Shown here: piece after piece, positions 1-10,498 of the stretch
Position numbering within the stretch: position 1 is the stretch's first letter
Layout: the number at the start of each line of letters is the position of its first letter
The notes under the pieces: generated by a model
Told to the model about the DNA's origin: nothing
The model's input: the letters and a program-made list of their open reading frames with translations, nothing else
Database searches by the model: none
Translations under genes and position numbers: made by a program
Assembly: GCA_900114805.1 (NCBI GenBank)
Contig: FOZN01000004.1
Location: 434,001 to 498,000, forward strand
DNA: 64,000 nucleotides
From: Agrococcus baldri
GTDB lineage: Bacteria; Actinomycetota; Actinomycetes; Actinomycetales; Microbacteriaceae
Reading direction: 5' to 3'

Positions 1-2327
<2,327 letters not shown>

Positions 2328-2415
2328 GGTGACTCCTTAGCAGTCTCACGGGATGCGCTGGATGCGCCTCGAGTGTATGCCTCGGGCCGTCGCCGTGGGC
2401 GGGCTCGAAGCGAGT

Positions 2416-2433
2416 TATCTTGACGTCAAGATA
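2416..2433. promoter_or_regulatory. 18-bp perfect palindrome, putative MarR-family (TamR/UrtR-like) operator for acnA
   Basis: TATCTTGACGTCAAGATA is perfectly self-complementary. It sits 88 bp upstream of the acnA start and 2 bp beyond the stop of the preceding gene. In Streptomyces the MarR-family regulator TamR is known to bind palindromes near aconitase and other TCA genes. Assigning this site to that family is from memory of the motif, not from a search. Confidence 0.6.
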
Positions 2434-2435
2434 TC

Positions 2436-3245
2436 TTAGCGCGTTCCCGGCTCCGGCGTTCCCGCGGGCGTGTCTGCGTCCGGAGTCTCGAGCACGGTGC
2501 GCACCATGAGCCACGTCACCCAGAGGGTCGCGAGGTAGAGCGGCACGCCCATCAGGATCTTGGCGCCGGCGAGCAGCTCGACCGCCCCTGCGGTCCCCTG
2601 CTCGGCGGCGAAGTACAGCGGCACCTGCACCGCGAGACGGGCGCCGATGACGATCAGCCAGAGGGTCGTCGACTGCCAGGCGACGGTGCGCTTGGCGCGC
2701 TCGGTGCGCCAGGCGTGCGGCGTCGCGGTGAGCGCGCCGGCGATCACGCCGACGAGCGGTCGCCGCAGCAGCATGCTGGTCAGCAGCACCAGCACGACCA
2801 CCGTGTTGACCGTGAAGCCCCAGAGGAAGTTGTCCTCGCCCTGGCCGGTGAACAGCGCCACCGCGGCCGAGATGCCGACGCCGATGAGGCCGGCGAAGGC
2901 GAGCACGGGCTGCCCCCTCTGCAGCACGCGCCAGGCGACGAAGCCGATCGAGATGACCAGAGGCACGAGCACCGACAGCCAGACGCTCTTCGTCGTCGCG
3001 TACAGCACCAGGAAGACGATGCCGGGCAGCAGCGACTCGATGAGGCCGCGGACGCCGCCCATCGCCTCGATCAGCGCGCGCGCGCTCGGCTTCGCGGTCG
3101 GGTCGAGCTGGCCGAGCTTCGAGCCGCGGATCACGCCGCCGACCTGGTCGGCGAACGACGGCTCACGTCGCTGCTCCGACTCAGGCTCGTCGTGCGGGTC
3201 TCGCTCGCGGGACTCGCTGTCGCCCGACTCCCCCACCGCCGTCAC
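2436..3245 (-). CDS. DUF3159 family membrane protein
   Basis: 269 residues. A charged hydrophilic N-terminus of about 50 residues (rich in E, D, R) is followed by about six hydrophobic segments, for example around residues 72-90, 93-106, 113-131 and 142-160, so it is an integral membrane protein. It fits the actinobacterial DUF3159 family, whose function is unknown. The start overlaps the DUF3710 stop by four bases (ATGA), which implies translational coupling as the last gene of dut-DUF3710-DUF3159. The conserved linkage to dut is known in actinobacteria but does not reveal a role. Confidence 0.88.
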   Translation of the reverse strand: MTAVGESGDSESRERDPHDEPESEQRREPSFADQVGGVIRGSKLGQLDPTAKPSARALIEAMGGVRGLIESLLPGIVFLVLYATTKSVWLSVLVPLVISIGFVAWRVLQRGQPVLAFAGLIGVGISAAVALFTGQGEDNFLWGFTVNTVVVLVLLTSMLLRRPLVGVIAGALTATPHAWRTERAKRTVAWQSTTLWLIVIGARLAVQVPLYFAAEQGTAGAVELLAGAKILMGVPLYLATLWVTWLMVRTVLETPDADTPAGTPEPGTR

Positions 3246-3838
3246 GCCGACTTCGGGGCGCGGAGCGCGATGAGCTCGCGAGGCGGCATCGGCTCCGCCC
3301 CCCGGCAGACCACCGTCGAGCGGAACAGCTCGATCGCGGCCGCAGCCTTCGTGTCATCGATCGCGGCCTGGCCGCCGATCAGGCCCTGCAGCATCCAGCG
3401 CGGACCGTCGACGCCGATGATGCGCACGGCACGCGGAGCGCCGTCCGGCCCGGACTGCAGGCGCGCCCGCAGCTCAGGGCCGAGCAGCCCCTGGGCTTCC
3501 TCGACCGTGGCGCCCTGGCGCTCGAGCTGGGCGCGCAGCACCTCGCGCACCGGCGCCCAGATGCCCTCGCTGCGCGGTGCGGCAAAGGGCTGCAGCTGCA
3601 CGGTCGAGCCCTCGTGCTCGAGCGTGACCGCGACGATCCGCTTCGTCTTCTCCTCGACCTCCAGGCGCATCTGCATCCCGGGCCGTGGCACGATGCGCAG
3701 GCCGCCGAGATCGACGTAGGGACGCACGGGCGCTTCGGACTCGTCGAGCGGACCGACCTCGGCGCGGTCGGTCGGTGCGCTCTTCTCGACCAGCTCCTCG
3801 TCGTCGTGCAGCTGACCGCCGTCAGTGGTCTCCGTCAT
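3242..3838 (-). CDS. DUF3710 domain protein
   Basis: 198 residues, soluble, with an acidic N-terminus and a conserved core beginning near residue 38 ([20 protein letters not shown]). A central GPRWMLQG motif near residue 150 is typical of the DUF3710 family. No catalytic residues can be assigned. The gene overlaps dut by four bases at its start and DUF3159 by four bases at its end, so the three are almost certainly one transcript. Function unknown. Confidence 0.9.
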   Translation of the reverse strand: MTETTDGGQLHDDEELVEKSAPTDRAEVGPLDESEAPVRPYVDLGGLRIVPRPGMQMRLEVEEKTKRIVAVTLEHEGSTVQLQPFAAPRSEGIWAPVREVLRAQLERQGATVEEAQGLLGPELRARLQSGPDGAPRAVRIIGVDGPRWMLQGLIGGQAAIDDTKAAAAIELFRSTVVCRGAEPMPPRELIALRAPKSA

Positions 3839-4287
3839 CGTGCTGTCCCCTCTGGAGCGGCGCCGTGGCCGGTGGATCCGTGCCCGCGCTCGCCTCGATC
3901 CGATCCCGGCAGCCGCTCGACCTCGATGAACCGGACGCGCTCGACGCGCTGCACGATCAGCTGCGCGATGCGGTCGCCCACCTCGATGCGGTGCGGCTCG
4001 CTGCCGGTGTTGAGCAGATTGACCTTGATCTCGCCCCGGTAGCCCGCGTCCACGGTGCCCGGCGCGTTCACGATCGTGATCCCGTGCTTGGCGGCGAGGC
4101 CGCTGCGCGGGTGCACGAAGCCGGCGTAGCCGTCCGGCAGGGCGATCGCGATGCCCGTGCCGACCAGCGCGCGCTGCCCGGGCTCGAGCGTCACCGCCTC
4201 TGCGGCGTGCATGTCGGCACCGGCGTCCCCCGGGTGCGCGTAGGCGGGCACCGGCGTTCCGGTGATGAGGATCTCGACCTGCTTCAT
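3835..4287 (-). CDS. dut: Deoxyuridine 5'-triphosphate nucleotidohydrolase (dUTPase)
   Basis: Hydrolyses dUTP to dUMP and pyrophosphate, which keeps uracil out of DNA and supplies dTMP synthesis. At 150 residues it is the usual length for the homotrimeric family. Motifs in order: DAGADMHA (21-28), RSGLA (61-65), [13 protein letters not shown] (77-89) with the catalytic Asp, DRIAQLIV (105-112), and the flexible C-terminal [10 protein letters not shown] (131-140). In the last motif the usual aromatic Phe that stacks on uracil is His, an actinobacterial-type variant. A TAGCCT box at 4296-4301 ends eight bases before the ATG, consistent with a leaderless message. First gene of dut-DUF3710-DUF3159. 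Confidence 0.96.
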   Translation of the reverse strand: MKQVEILITGTPVPAYAHPGDAGADMHAAEAVTLEPGQRALVGTGIAIALPDGYAGFVHPRSGLAAKHGITIVNAPGTVDAGYRGEIKVNLLNTGSEPHRIEVGDRIAQLIVQRVERVRFIEVERLPGSDRGERGHGSTGHGAAPEGTAR

Positions 4288-4295
4288 CGCAGTCG

Positions 4296-4301
4296 AGGCT
4301 A
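4296..4301 (-). promoter_or_regulatory. -10 box (TAGCCT) of a leaderless dut promoter
   Basis: TANNNT hexamer with 8 nt to the dut ATG at 4287. Confidence 0.5.
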
Positions 4302-4344
4302 GCCGAGCACCGCACCCGCGGCGAACCCGGCTTCGCCGACACGG

Positions 4345-4350
4345 GATGAT
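4345..4350 (+). promoter_or_regulatory. Possible -10 box (GATGAT) of the DUF3093 gene
   Basis: GATGAT followed by six bases and the ATG at 4357. Only the A2 and T6 positions of the -10 consensus are kept, so this is weaker than the others in the window. The spacer GGAGGC could instead act as a ribosome site. Confidence 0.35.
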
Positions 4351-4356
4351 GGAGGC

Positions 4357-4812
4357 ATGGAATCCGTCCCCTCGCACCGCGAGCGGCTCGTGCCGCCGTG
4401 GTGGCTGCTCGCCGTCCTGCTGCTCATCGTGCCCGCCGCGCTGCTGGTGTTCCTGCCCGTGAGCATCGTGACCGGCATCATCGTCGCCGTCGGCCTGTAC
4501 ACCGCGATCGTGCTGGCGCTCTGGCTCGGCGCGCCCCGCATCGAGCTGCGCGACGGGCAGCTGCGTGCGGGCAAGGCCCGCATCGGCGTCCACGAGCTCG
4601 GCACGGCGGATGCGCTGCTGGGCCCGGACGCGAAGGTCGCGCTGCGAGCGGGCTGGGATCCGGCAGACCATCACGTCGTCTCGCCGTGGATCACCTCGCT
4701 GGTGCGCGTACCGGTGATCGATGAGGAGGACCCCACACCCGCCTGGGTGATGAGCACTCGCCGGCCGGAGCGTCTCGCCGCCGCCATCGAGGCAGCGCAG
4801 AAGAGCCGCTGA
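4357..4812 (+). CDS. DUF3093 family membrane protein
   Basis: 151 residues. Two adjacent hydrophobic helices (about 16-33 and 36-57) are followed by a soluble domain of about 90 residues with conserved GAPRIEL and PSWITSLV-like stretches typical of DUF3093. Function unknown. It is divergent from dut, a common arrangement in actinobacteria. Its stop codon lies inside a strong 13-bp hairpin shared with the convergent DUF4193 gene. Confidence 0.88.
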   Translation: MESVPSHRERLVPPWWLLAVLLLIVPAALLVFLPVSIVTGIIVAVGLYTAIVLALWLGAPRIELRDGQLRAGKARIGVHELGTADALLGPDAKVALRAGWDPADHHVVSPWITSLVRVPVIDEEDPTPAWVMSTRRPERLAAAIEAAQKSR

Positions 4813-4831
4813 CGCGGCGCGTCAGCGGCTC
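4803..4831. terminator. Bidirectional hairpin between DUF3093 and DUF4193 genes
   Basis: GAGCCGCTGACGC (4803-4815), loop GGC, GCGTCAGCGGCTC (4819-4831): a perfect 13-bp stem overlapping the DUF3093 stop codon. There is no U-tract, as is common in GC-rich actinobacteria. Confidence 0.7.
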
Positions 4832-4861
4832 AGCGCAGGACTGGCTCGGTGCCGGACCGGC

Positions 4862-5149
4862 TCAGGAGGCGCACTCGGCGCAGATGGGCCCGAGCTTGGT
4901 CTCGTGGTCGAACTGCAGACGGTCCTTCACCAGGAAGCAGCTCACGCAGGTGAACTCGTGCTCCTGCGGGGGCAGCACGACGACGTCGAGCTCGACGTCG
5001 GCGAGGTCGGCTGCGGAGAGGTCGAAGCTGCCGGGGTTGTCGGCGTCGTCGTCAGTCGCGACGCTCTTCGACGGCACTCGCTCCTTGAGCGCCTCGATCG
5101 ACTCGTTCTCGTCGTCGGTCTTGCGCGGGGCGTCGTAATCGGTGGCCAT
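4862..5149 (-). CDS. DUF4193 family protein, small zinc-finger-like
   Basis: 95 residues, cytoplasmic, beginning MATDYDAPRKTDDE, the signature start of actinobacterial DUF4193. The C-terminus holds two CxxC pairs (FTCVSCF and ICAEC) that could form a zinc knuckle. The middle is acidic. The start at 5149 is chosen over an upstream Met at 5221 because of family agreement and an AAGGAAA ribosome site. Function unknown. It lies next to sepH, as is usual in this group. Confidence 0.92.
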   Translation of the reverse strand: MATDYDAPRKTDDENESIEALKERVPSKSVATDDDADNPGSFDLSAADLADVELDVVVLPPQEHEFTCVSCFLVKDRLQFDHETKLGPICAECAS

Positions 5150-5382
5150 CTGGCATTTCCTTGCTGGGGGTAGGTGGGCGGCGTCGGCGCACATTCTGCA
5201 CGAAAGCGGCATCTGAGGCAAATCAGATATCCGAGCGCGGCTGTGCGTCTACAGGTTGCTGGGCAGCCCGGTGTGCTGCACCGCATGGAACGCACGGCGC
5301 GCCCGCCCCATTCCCGCTCCGGCGACGGTCCGCGTGGGATGCTGTCGCAATCCGAGATCTGGCCAGGAAGGACCGACGAATC

Positions 5383-6609
5383 ATGCAGCAGCTGAGCGTC
5401 ATCGGCGTCGAGGACGACGTGCTCATCCTCGAGTCCGCGTCCGGCGAGCGCTTCCGCGTGCCCGTCGACGCCCTGCCCGAGCACCGCAAGCCGGCGGCCG
5501 CGATCCCCCACCGGGAGCGCAAGGCCCGCCCGCGCGACATCCAGGCGCTCATCCGCGGCGGCATGACCGCCGAGGAGGTCGCCTCGGCGACCGGCGAGGA
5601 GCTCGCCTACGTCGAGCGCTTCGAGGGCCCCGTGGTGGCCGAGCGCAGTCACGTGCTCGACTCCGCCCTCTCGATCCCGGTCGCATCCGGCGACATCGAC
5701 CCACTCGCGGGCGAGACGACCTTCGGCGCCGCGATCGACGAGCGGCTGAGCGACCTGCGCGCATCCGATCGGACGTGGGCGGCCTGGAAGGACGCCGAAG
5801 GCGGTGCCTGGACGGTGCGCCTGCGCTTCACGACGGAGGCGATCCAGCACGAGGCCGTCTGGGGCTACGAGCCCAAGAAGGCGACGCTGACGCCGCGCGG
5901 CAAGGAGGCCACCTCGCTCAGCCAGACCGGCGACGCGACGAGCGTGCTCGTGCCACGGCTGCGGGCGATCGACCGGCAGCAGCGTCCCGCGGCCCCCGAT
6001 GCCGCCGCCACGGCGCCGGACTCGGCTCCGACCCCCACTGACGACGCGCCCCCGATCGCGCAGCGCGCGGCGCAGCGCGACACCGGCCGCTTCCACTCCG
6101 ATGCCTTCCGCATCCAGCGCGGCACCGCTCGCCCTGCCCCCGAGCCGGTCGAGCCGGGCGTCGGACTGGAGGACGCCGTCGAGAGCTCCTCCGTGCCGGC
6201 GCCCTCCGAGACGCCCGGCACGGGCCGACAGCAGGAGCCCACGAAGGCCGACAACCCGTGGCTGCGCCGTCGCGGCGGCGAGGTGGGCAGCCAGCCCGAG
6301 GACGTGCAGCACGCAGCGATCAACCGCCCTGCCGCCGCTGCGCAGCCCAACCACACAGCAGAGCTGCTCGATGCCCTGCGCCGCCGTCGCAGCGAGCGCG
6401 AGGCGACGCTGCGCACGGCTGAGAACGAGCCGAGCCTGTTCGAGGTCGAGCCCGACACCGCCGACGCGGCACCGCCGGCGCCCACCCCCGAGGAGCAGCG
6501 CCCGCAGCGCGCCACCGGCACGGGGCCGGTCGCCGGCCGCAAGCGCGGCTCGCGTGCGGCGATGCCCAGCTGGGATGAGATCGTCTTCGGCTCGCGCAGC
6601 GACGACTGA
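5383..6609 (+). CDS. sepH: Septation protein SepH (DUF3071)
   Basis: SepH is known from Streptomyces and mycobacteria to bind FtsZ and promote Z-ring assembly. 408 residues. The N-terminal conserved domain starts MQQLSVIGVEDDVLILE and includes a helix-turn-helix-like segment (about 47-75, DIQALIRGGMTAEEV); it spans about 180 residues. The rest is a long, low-complexity, Ala/Pro/charged linker ending in a short conserved tail (about 385-408, MPSWDEIVFGS). The start was chosen for the family N-terminus, with GGAAGGA upstream. The disordered C-terminal half explains several false overlapping frames on the other strand. Confidence 0.93.
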   Translation: MQQLSVIGVEDDVLILESASGERFRVPVDALPEHRKPAAAIPHRERKARPRDIQALIRGGMTAEEVASATGEELAYVERFEGPVVAERSHVLDSALSIPVASGDIDPLAGETTFGAAIDERLSDLRASDRTWAAWKDAEGGAWTVRLRFTTEAIQHEAVWGYEPKKATLTPRGKEATSLSQTGDATSVLVPRLRAIDRQQRPAAPDAAATAPDSAPTPTDDAPPIAQRAAQRDTGRFHSDAFRIQRGTARPAPEPVEPGVGLEDAVESSSVPAPSETPGTGRQQEPTKADNPWLRRRGGEVGSQPEDVQHAAINRPAAAAQPNHTAELLDALRRRRSEREATLRTAENEPSLFEVEPDTADAAPPAPTPEEQRPQRATGTGPVAGRKRGSRAAMPSWDEIVFGSRSDD

Positions 6610-6625
6610 CGACGAGGACCGCCGG

Positions 6626-6655
6626 AGCGGGAGGGTGCCATGGCACGCTCCCGCT
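6626..6655 (+). terminator. Terminator hairpin after sepH
   Basis: AGCGGGAG (6626-6633) pairs with CTCCCGCT (6648-6655). Between them lies the palindrome GTGCCATGGCAC, giving an almost continuous 30-nt stem-loop with one G-G mismatch. It is 16 bases after the sepH stop. Confidence 0.75.
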
Positions 6656-6681
6656 TCAGCGTTTCCTGAGGCGAAATGCAG

Positions 6682-6707
6682 ACATGAACCTTTCGTCATG
6701 TTAGGTT
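6682..6707 (+). promoter_or_regulatory. Promoter and operator-like inverted repeat of the MHS transporter gene
   Basis: ACATGA (6682-6687), 8 bases, then TCATGT (6696-6701), a perfect 6-bp inverted repeat. It ends directly at a TAGGTT -10 box (6702-6707). The repeat would cover the -35 and spacer region, a typical repressor position. The regulator is unknown. Confidence 0.5.
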
Positions 6708-6746
6708 GCTCGACGGCACGTCCCGTGCACCTACAAGGAGGTAGGC

Positions 6747-8114
6747 ATGACCCAGTCCGTCACCGACCCGTCGAGAGACAACACCCGCCAGGGGCTCGGC
6801 AAGGTCGTCACCGCCGCGATGGCAGGCACCGTCGTCGAGTGGTACGAGTTCTTCCTGTATGCCACCGCCGCGACGATCGTCTTCAACGTCCTGTTCTTCC
6901 CGCCCAGCGATGACCCGTACGCGCCGATCATCAGCGCGTTCCTCACCTACGCGGTCGGCTTCATCGCACGCCCGCTGGGCGGCATCGTCTTCGGCCACTT
7001 CGGTGACAAGTTCGGGCGCAAGAAGCTGCTGCAGCTCGCGATCATCCTGGTCGGCGTCTCGACGTTCCTGATGGGCTGCCTGCCCACGTTCGATCAGATC
7101 GGCTACTGGGCACCGGCGCTGCTGGTCATCCTGCGCTTCTTCCAGGGCTTCGCGGTGGGCGGCGAGTGGGGCGGCGGCGTGCTGCTGGTCGCCGAGCACG
7201 CGCCCAACAAGGAGCGCGGCTTCTGGTCGTCGTTCCCGCAGGCGGCGGTGCCGATCGGCAACCTGCTCGCAACGGTCGCGCTGCTGATCCTGCAGTGGAC
7301 GCTCTCCGACGAGGCGTTCCTCAGCTGGGGCTGGCGCATCGCCTTCTGGATCTCTGTCGTCATCGTCGCGATCGGCTACTACATCCGCACCCGTATCGAG
7401 GACGCGCCGATCTTCCAGCAGGTCAAGGACGAGGTCGCGGGCTCGAAGTCGCAGGGCTACGGCGTGCTCGAGGTGCTGAAGCGCTACCCCAAGGGCGTGC
7501 TGACGGCCATGGGCCTGCGCTTCGCGGAGAACATCCTCTACTACCTGGTGGTGGTCTTCTCGATCACCTACCTGGTCACCGCGATGCAGTACGACGTGAC
7601 CCGCATCCTCGGCCTGATGGCGATCGCGCACATCGCGCACATGATCTTCGTGCCGCTGGTCGGCCGCTTCGTCGACACCGTCGGACGCCGACCGGTCTAC
7701 TTGGCTGGCGCGATCACCGGCGCCTCGTGGGGGTTCATCGCCTTCCCGCTGTTCCAGACCGGCAACGACGTGATCATCCTGCTCGGCATCATCCTCGGCC
7801 TGTTCTTCCACGCCCTCATGTACGCCGGCCAGCCGGCGATCATGGCCGAGATCTTCCCGACGCGCATGCGCTACTCGGGTGTCTCGCTCGGCTACCAGGT
7901 CACCTCGATCGTCGCGGGCTCGCTCGCTCCCATCATTGCCACGGCGCTGCTGCGGCAGTTCGAGAGCCACATCCCGGTGGCGCTGTACCTGCTGGCGGCA
8001 TGCGTGATCACGCTCATCGCGGTGTTCGCGCTCAAGGAGACCAAGGGCATCTCCTTGCACGACGTCGACGACGAGGACCGTCGCCGCGTGCTGGAGGAGA
8101 AGGGCACCGTCTGA
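6747..8114 (+). CDS. MHS-family (metabolite:H+ symporter) MFS transporter
   Basis: 455 residues with about 12 hydrophobic helices; plasma-membrane proton symporter of the ShiA/ProP/KgtP type. Diagnostic motifs are GTVVEWYEFFLYATAA in helix 1, RPLGGIVFGHFGDKFGRKK between helices 2 and 3 (about residues 74-92), and RFFQGFAVGGEWGG (132-145). The second-half loop motif GRFVDTVGRRPVY is near 306. The substrate (an organic acid or osmolyte) cannot be read from sequence. A strong AAGGAGG ribosome site sits seven bases before the ATG. An inverted repeat before the promoter suggests repressor control. The next two genes encode dehydrogenases, so a substrate link is possible but not proven, since a terminator lies between. 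Confidence 0.92.
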   Translation: MTQSVTDPSRDNTRQGLGKVVTAAMAGTVVEWYEFFLYATAATIVFNVLFFPPSDDPYAPIISAFLTYAVGFIARPLGGIVFGHFGDKFGRKKLLQLAIILVGVSTFLMGCLPTFDQIGYWAPALLVILRFFQGFAVGGEWGGGVLLVAEHAPNKERGFWSSFPQAAVPIGNLLATVALLILQWTLSDEAFLSWGWRIAFWISVVIVAIGYYIRTRIEDAPIFQQVKDEVAGSKSQGYGVLEVLKRYPKGVLTAMGLRFAENILYYLVVVFSITYLVTAMQYDVTRILGLMAIAHIAHMIFVPLVGRFVDTVGRRPVYLAGAITGASWGFIAFPLFQTGNDVIILLGIILGLFFHALMYAGQPAIMAEIFPTRMRYSGVSLGYQVTSIVAGSLAPIIATALLRQFESHIPVALYLLAACVITLIAVFALKETKGISLHDVDDEDRRRVLEEKGTV

Positions 8115-8168
8115 TCGGCCGATCAAGGCCCTGAACGGGACGGGCGGCGAGCGCGATCTCGCCGCCCG
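8112..8168 (+). terminator. Terminator after the MHS transporter
   Basis: CGGGCGGCGAG (8141-8151), loop CGCGAT, CTCGCCGCCCG (8158-8168): a perfect 11-bp stem. A 14-bp perfect palindrome TGATCGGCCGATCA (8112-8125) overlaps the transporter stop codon just before it. Confidence 0.75.
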
Positions 8169-8220
8169 CCCTCGCTCCCACCGGATAGCGTGGGAGCCAC
8201 ACCTTCGGAAGGAATCGACG

Positions 8221-9135
8221 ATGACGTCAATCGCCTGGATCGGGCTCGGCAACATGGGCAGCCGCATGTCCTCCCACCTGGTCTCCGCCGGACACGAGGT
8301 GAAGGGCTACGACGTCGTCGAGGCCCTGCGAGCAGGCGCCGCGCAGCACGGCGTCACGGCCGTCGACTCGATCGGCGAGGCGGTGGCCGGCGCGGAGGTC
8401 GTCATCCTCAGCCTCCCGAAGGGCGAGCACGTGCGCTCGGTGCTCGCCGACACGGACGGCGTCTTCGACCACGCCGCCCCGAACACCCTCATCCTCGACA
8501 CATCCACGGTCGACCTCGACACCTCGCGCTGGTGCCACGACGAGGCCGAGGCGCGCGGCTTCCGCTTCGTCGACTCCCCCGTCTCCGGCGGCACGCAGGG
8601 CGCCGAAGCCGGCACCCTCGCCTTCATGCTCGGCGGCAACGACCCCGACGTCGCAGACGCCAAGGCGATCGTGACGCCCATGGCGGGCAGCGTGCTCGCG
8701 GTCGGCGAGGCCACGCACGGCATCGCGGCGAAGCTCGTCAACAACATGATGCTCGGCGTCTCGATCCTCGCGATGTCCGAGGGCTCGCAGCTCGCCCACC
8801 AGCTCGGGCTCGACCCCAAGGCGTTCTTCGACGTCGCGCGCGTCTCCTCCGGCGACTCGTGGGCGGTGCGCACCTGGTACCCGGTGCCGGGCGTCGTGCC
8901 GGGCGCCGCCGCCAACCAGAACTTCGACGCTTCCTTCTCCGCCATGCTCGCCCACAAGGACGTCACGCTCGCCGTCGCGGGCGCCGAGGCCGCGGGCGTC
9001 AAGGTGCCCGCCGCCACGCTCATCCGCGACCAGCTGCAGCGGCTGCTCGACGAGGGCTTCGGCGGCAAGGACTGCACCCTGGTGGTGCGCGAGGCGAGCC
9101 CGGACGGCACGGTCGAGGGCTGGGACGGCAGCTGA
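8221..9135 (+). CDS. NAD(P)-dependent beta-hydroxyacid dehydrogenase (3-hydroxyisobutyrate dehydrogenase family)
   Basis: Oxidises a 3-hydroxy acid such as 3-hydroxyisobutyrate, or reduces the matching semialdehyde. 304 residues, the family length. The N-terminal Rossmann motif GLGNMGSRM (8-16) and VDSPVSGGTQGAEAGTL (about 117-133) are clear, and KLVNNMM (about 173-179) contains the catalytic Lys. A TAGCGT box at 8186-8191 and GGAAGGA before the ATG give promoter and ribosome site. The stop overlaps the next start (TGATG), so it is coupled to the zinc dehydrogenase. It could equally be a tartronate- or glyoxylate-type relative; the exact substrate is open. Confidence 0.88.
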   Translation: MTSIAWIGLGNMGSRMSSHLVSAGHEVKGYDVVEALRAGAAQHGVTAVDSIGEAVAGAEVVILSLPKGEHVRSVLADTDGVFDHAAPNTLILDTSTVDLDTSRWCHDEAEARGFRFVDSPVSGGTQGAEAGTLAFMLGGNDPDVADAKAIVTPMAGSVLAVGEATHGIAAKLVNNMMLGVSILAMSEGSQLAHQLGLDPKAFFDVARVSSGDSWAVRTWYPVPGVVPGAAANQNFDASFSAMLAHKDVTLAVAGAEAAGVKVPAATLIRDQLQRLLDEGFGGKDCTLVVREASPDGTVEGWDGS

Positions 9136-10256
9136 TGCGCATCCGCGGCGCCGTCCTGCGCGCGATCGGCGCCGAGCGCCCCTTCGCGCAGTCGCGGCCG
9201 CTCGAGCTGGTCGAGCTCGAGCTCGACGACCCCGGTCCCGGCGAGCTGCGCATCCGCATCGAGGCCGCGGGCCTGTGCCACAGCGACCTCTCTGTCGTCG
9301 AGGGCGCACGTCCCCGTCCGGTGCCGATGCTGCTCGGCCACGAGGCCGCCGGCATCGTCGAGGCGCTCGGCGAGGGCGTCGACGATGTGGCCGTCGGCGA
9401 TCGCGTCGTGACGACCTTCCTGCCGCGCTGCGGCGAGTGCGCGGCGTGCGCCACCGACGGCCGGCTCCCCTGTGAGCGCGGCAGCGCCTCCAACGGCGCG
9501 GGCGAGCTGCTCGGCGGCGGGCGGCGCCTGCATGAGGTGGCCGACGATGGCGAGCGCACCGAGGTGCACCACCACCTGGGCGTCTCCGCCTTCGCCACCC
9601 ACGCCGTGCTCGATCGCCGCTCGGTGGTGCCGGTCGGCGCCGACGTGCCGCCGCAGGTCGCGGCCGTGCTCGGCTGCGCGATGCTCACCGGCGGCGGCGC
9701 GGTCGTCAACGCCGGCAAGCCCGTCGAGGGCGACGACATCGTGATCGTGGGTCTCGGCGGCGTCGGCATGGCCGCCCTGCTGGCGGCGGCGTCGCTGGGG
9801 CTCGGCAGGGTCATCGGGGTGGATGCGGTGCCCTCCAAGCTCGACACGGCACGCGAGCTGGGCGCCCACCTCGCGCTCTCCCCCGACGAGGCGCTCGAGC
9901 AGGGTCTGCGGGCACCTGTGGTGATCGAGGCCGCCGGCCATCCCCAGGCGTTCGAGACCGCCTTCGCCCTGACCGCGCCGGGCGGGACGACCGTGACCGT
10001 CGGCCTGCCGCATCCGGATGCCCGGTCGTCGCTGTCGCCGCTGACGCTCACCGCGGAGGCTCGAACGGTGATCGGCTCCTACCTGGGCTCGGCAGTGCCG
10101 TCGCGCGACATCCCCCGCTACGAGCAGCTGTGGCGTGAGGGGCGGTTGCCAGTGGAGGCGCTGGTGACGAGCGAAATCGGGCTCGAGCAGCTCAACGAGG
10201 CGCTCGACACCCTGGCCGACGGCAAGGCGATCCGGCAGGTCGTGCGGTTCGACTGA
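9135..10256 (+). CDS. Zinc-dependent alcohol dehydrogenase (class III-like MDR)
   Basis: 373 residues. Medium-chain dehydrogenase that oxidises alcohols with NAD+. Catalytic zinc ligands are in GLCHSD (Cys about 46) and GHEAAG (His about 67). The structural-zinc loop CGECAACATDGRLPC (about 97-111) has its four Cys. The nucleotide-binding motif GLGGVG is near residue 205. The start is taken from the TGATG overlap with the upstream hydroxyacid dehydrogenase, so the two enzymes are co-translated and probably act in one pathway, such as alcohol to aldehyde to hydroxyacid steps. A CTG-rich, Ala/Gly-rich composition is normal for the region. Confidence 0.9.
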   Translation: MRIRGAVLRAIGAERPFAQSRPLELVELELDDPGPGELRIRIEAAGLCHSDLSVVEGARPRPVPMLLGHEAAGIVEALGEGVDDVAVGDRVVTTFLPRCGECAACATDGRLPCERGSASNGAGELLGGGRRLHEVADDGERTEVHHHLGVSAFATHAVLDRRSVVPVGADVPPQVAAVLGCAMLTGGGAVVNAGKPVEGDDIVIVGLGGVGMAALLAAASLGLGRVIGVDAVPSKLDTARELGAHLALSPDEALEQGLRAPVVIEAAGHPQAFETAFALTAPGGTTVTVGLPHPDARSSLSPLTLTAEARTVIGSYLGSAVPSRDIPRYEQLWREGRLPVEALVTSEIGLEQLNEALDTLADGKAIRQVVRFD

Positions 10257-10283
10257 CGCTCACGGGAGCCTCCTTGCAGGCGC

Positions 10284-10397
10284 TCAGCGCCGACGCTGCT
10301 TCTGACGCGCTGAGCGATCTGCGTCGCTCTCGGTCAGGCGCTTGATGATGAAGCCGACGACTGCCGTCGCCACGGTCGTGATGAGCCACTTGCGCAC
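10284..10397 (-). CDS. 37-residue cationic membrane peptide
   Basis: Starts with GTG, reading MRKWLITTVATAVVGF then IIKRLTESDADRSARQKQRRR. One hydrophobic helix (residues 4-18) is followed by a strongly basic tail, so it is probably a small membrane-anchored protein. An AAGGAG ribosome site lies six bases before the GTG. Codon use matches neighbours. Similar very short proteins exist in Microbacteriaceae as hypotheticals; no function is known to me. A CAGGAT -10-like box sits at 10438-10443. Confidence 0.6.
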   Translation of the reverse strand: MRKWLITTVATAVVGFIIKRLTESDADRSARQKQRRR

Positions 10398-10498
10398 GGT
10401 GCGCTCCTTCCCTTGCGGACGATGCCGCCTGCTGCCATCCTGGCGCGCTTCGCTGAACCCCCGGTGAGCGCTGGAGCACTCCGGCGGCTTCGGACGGG

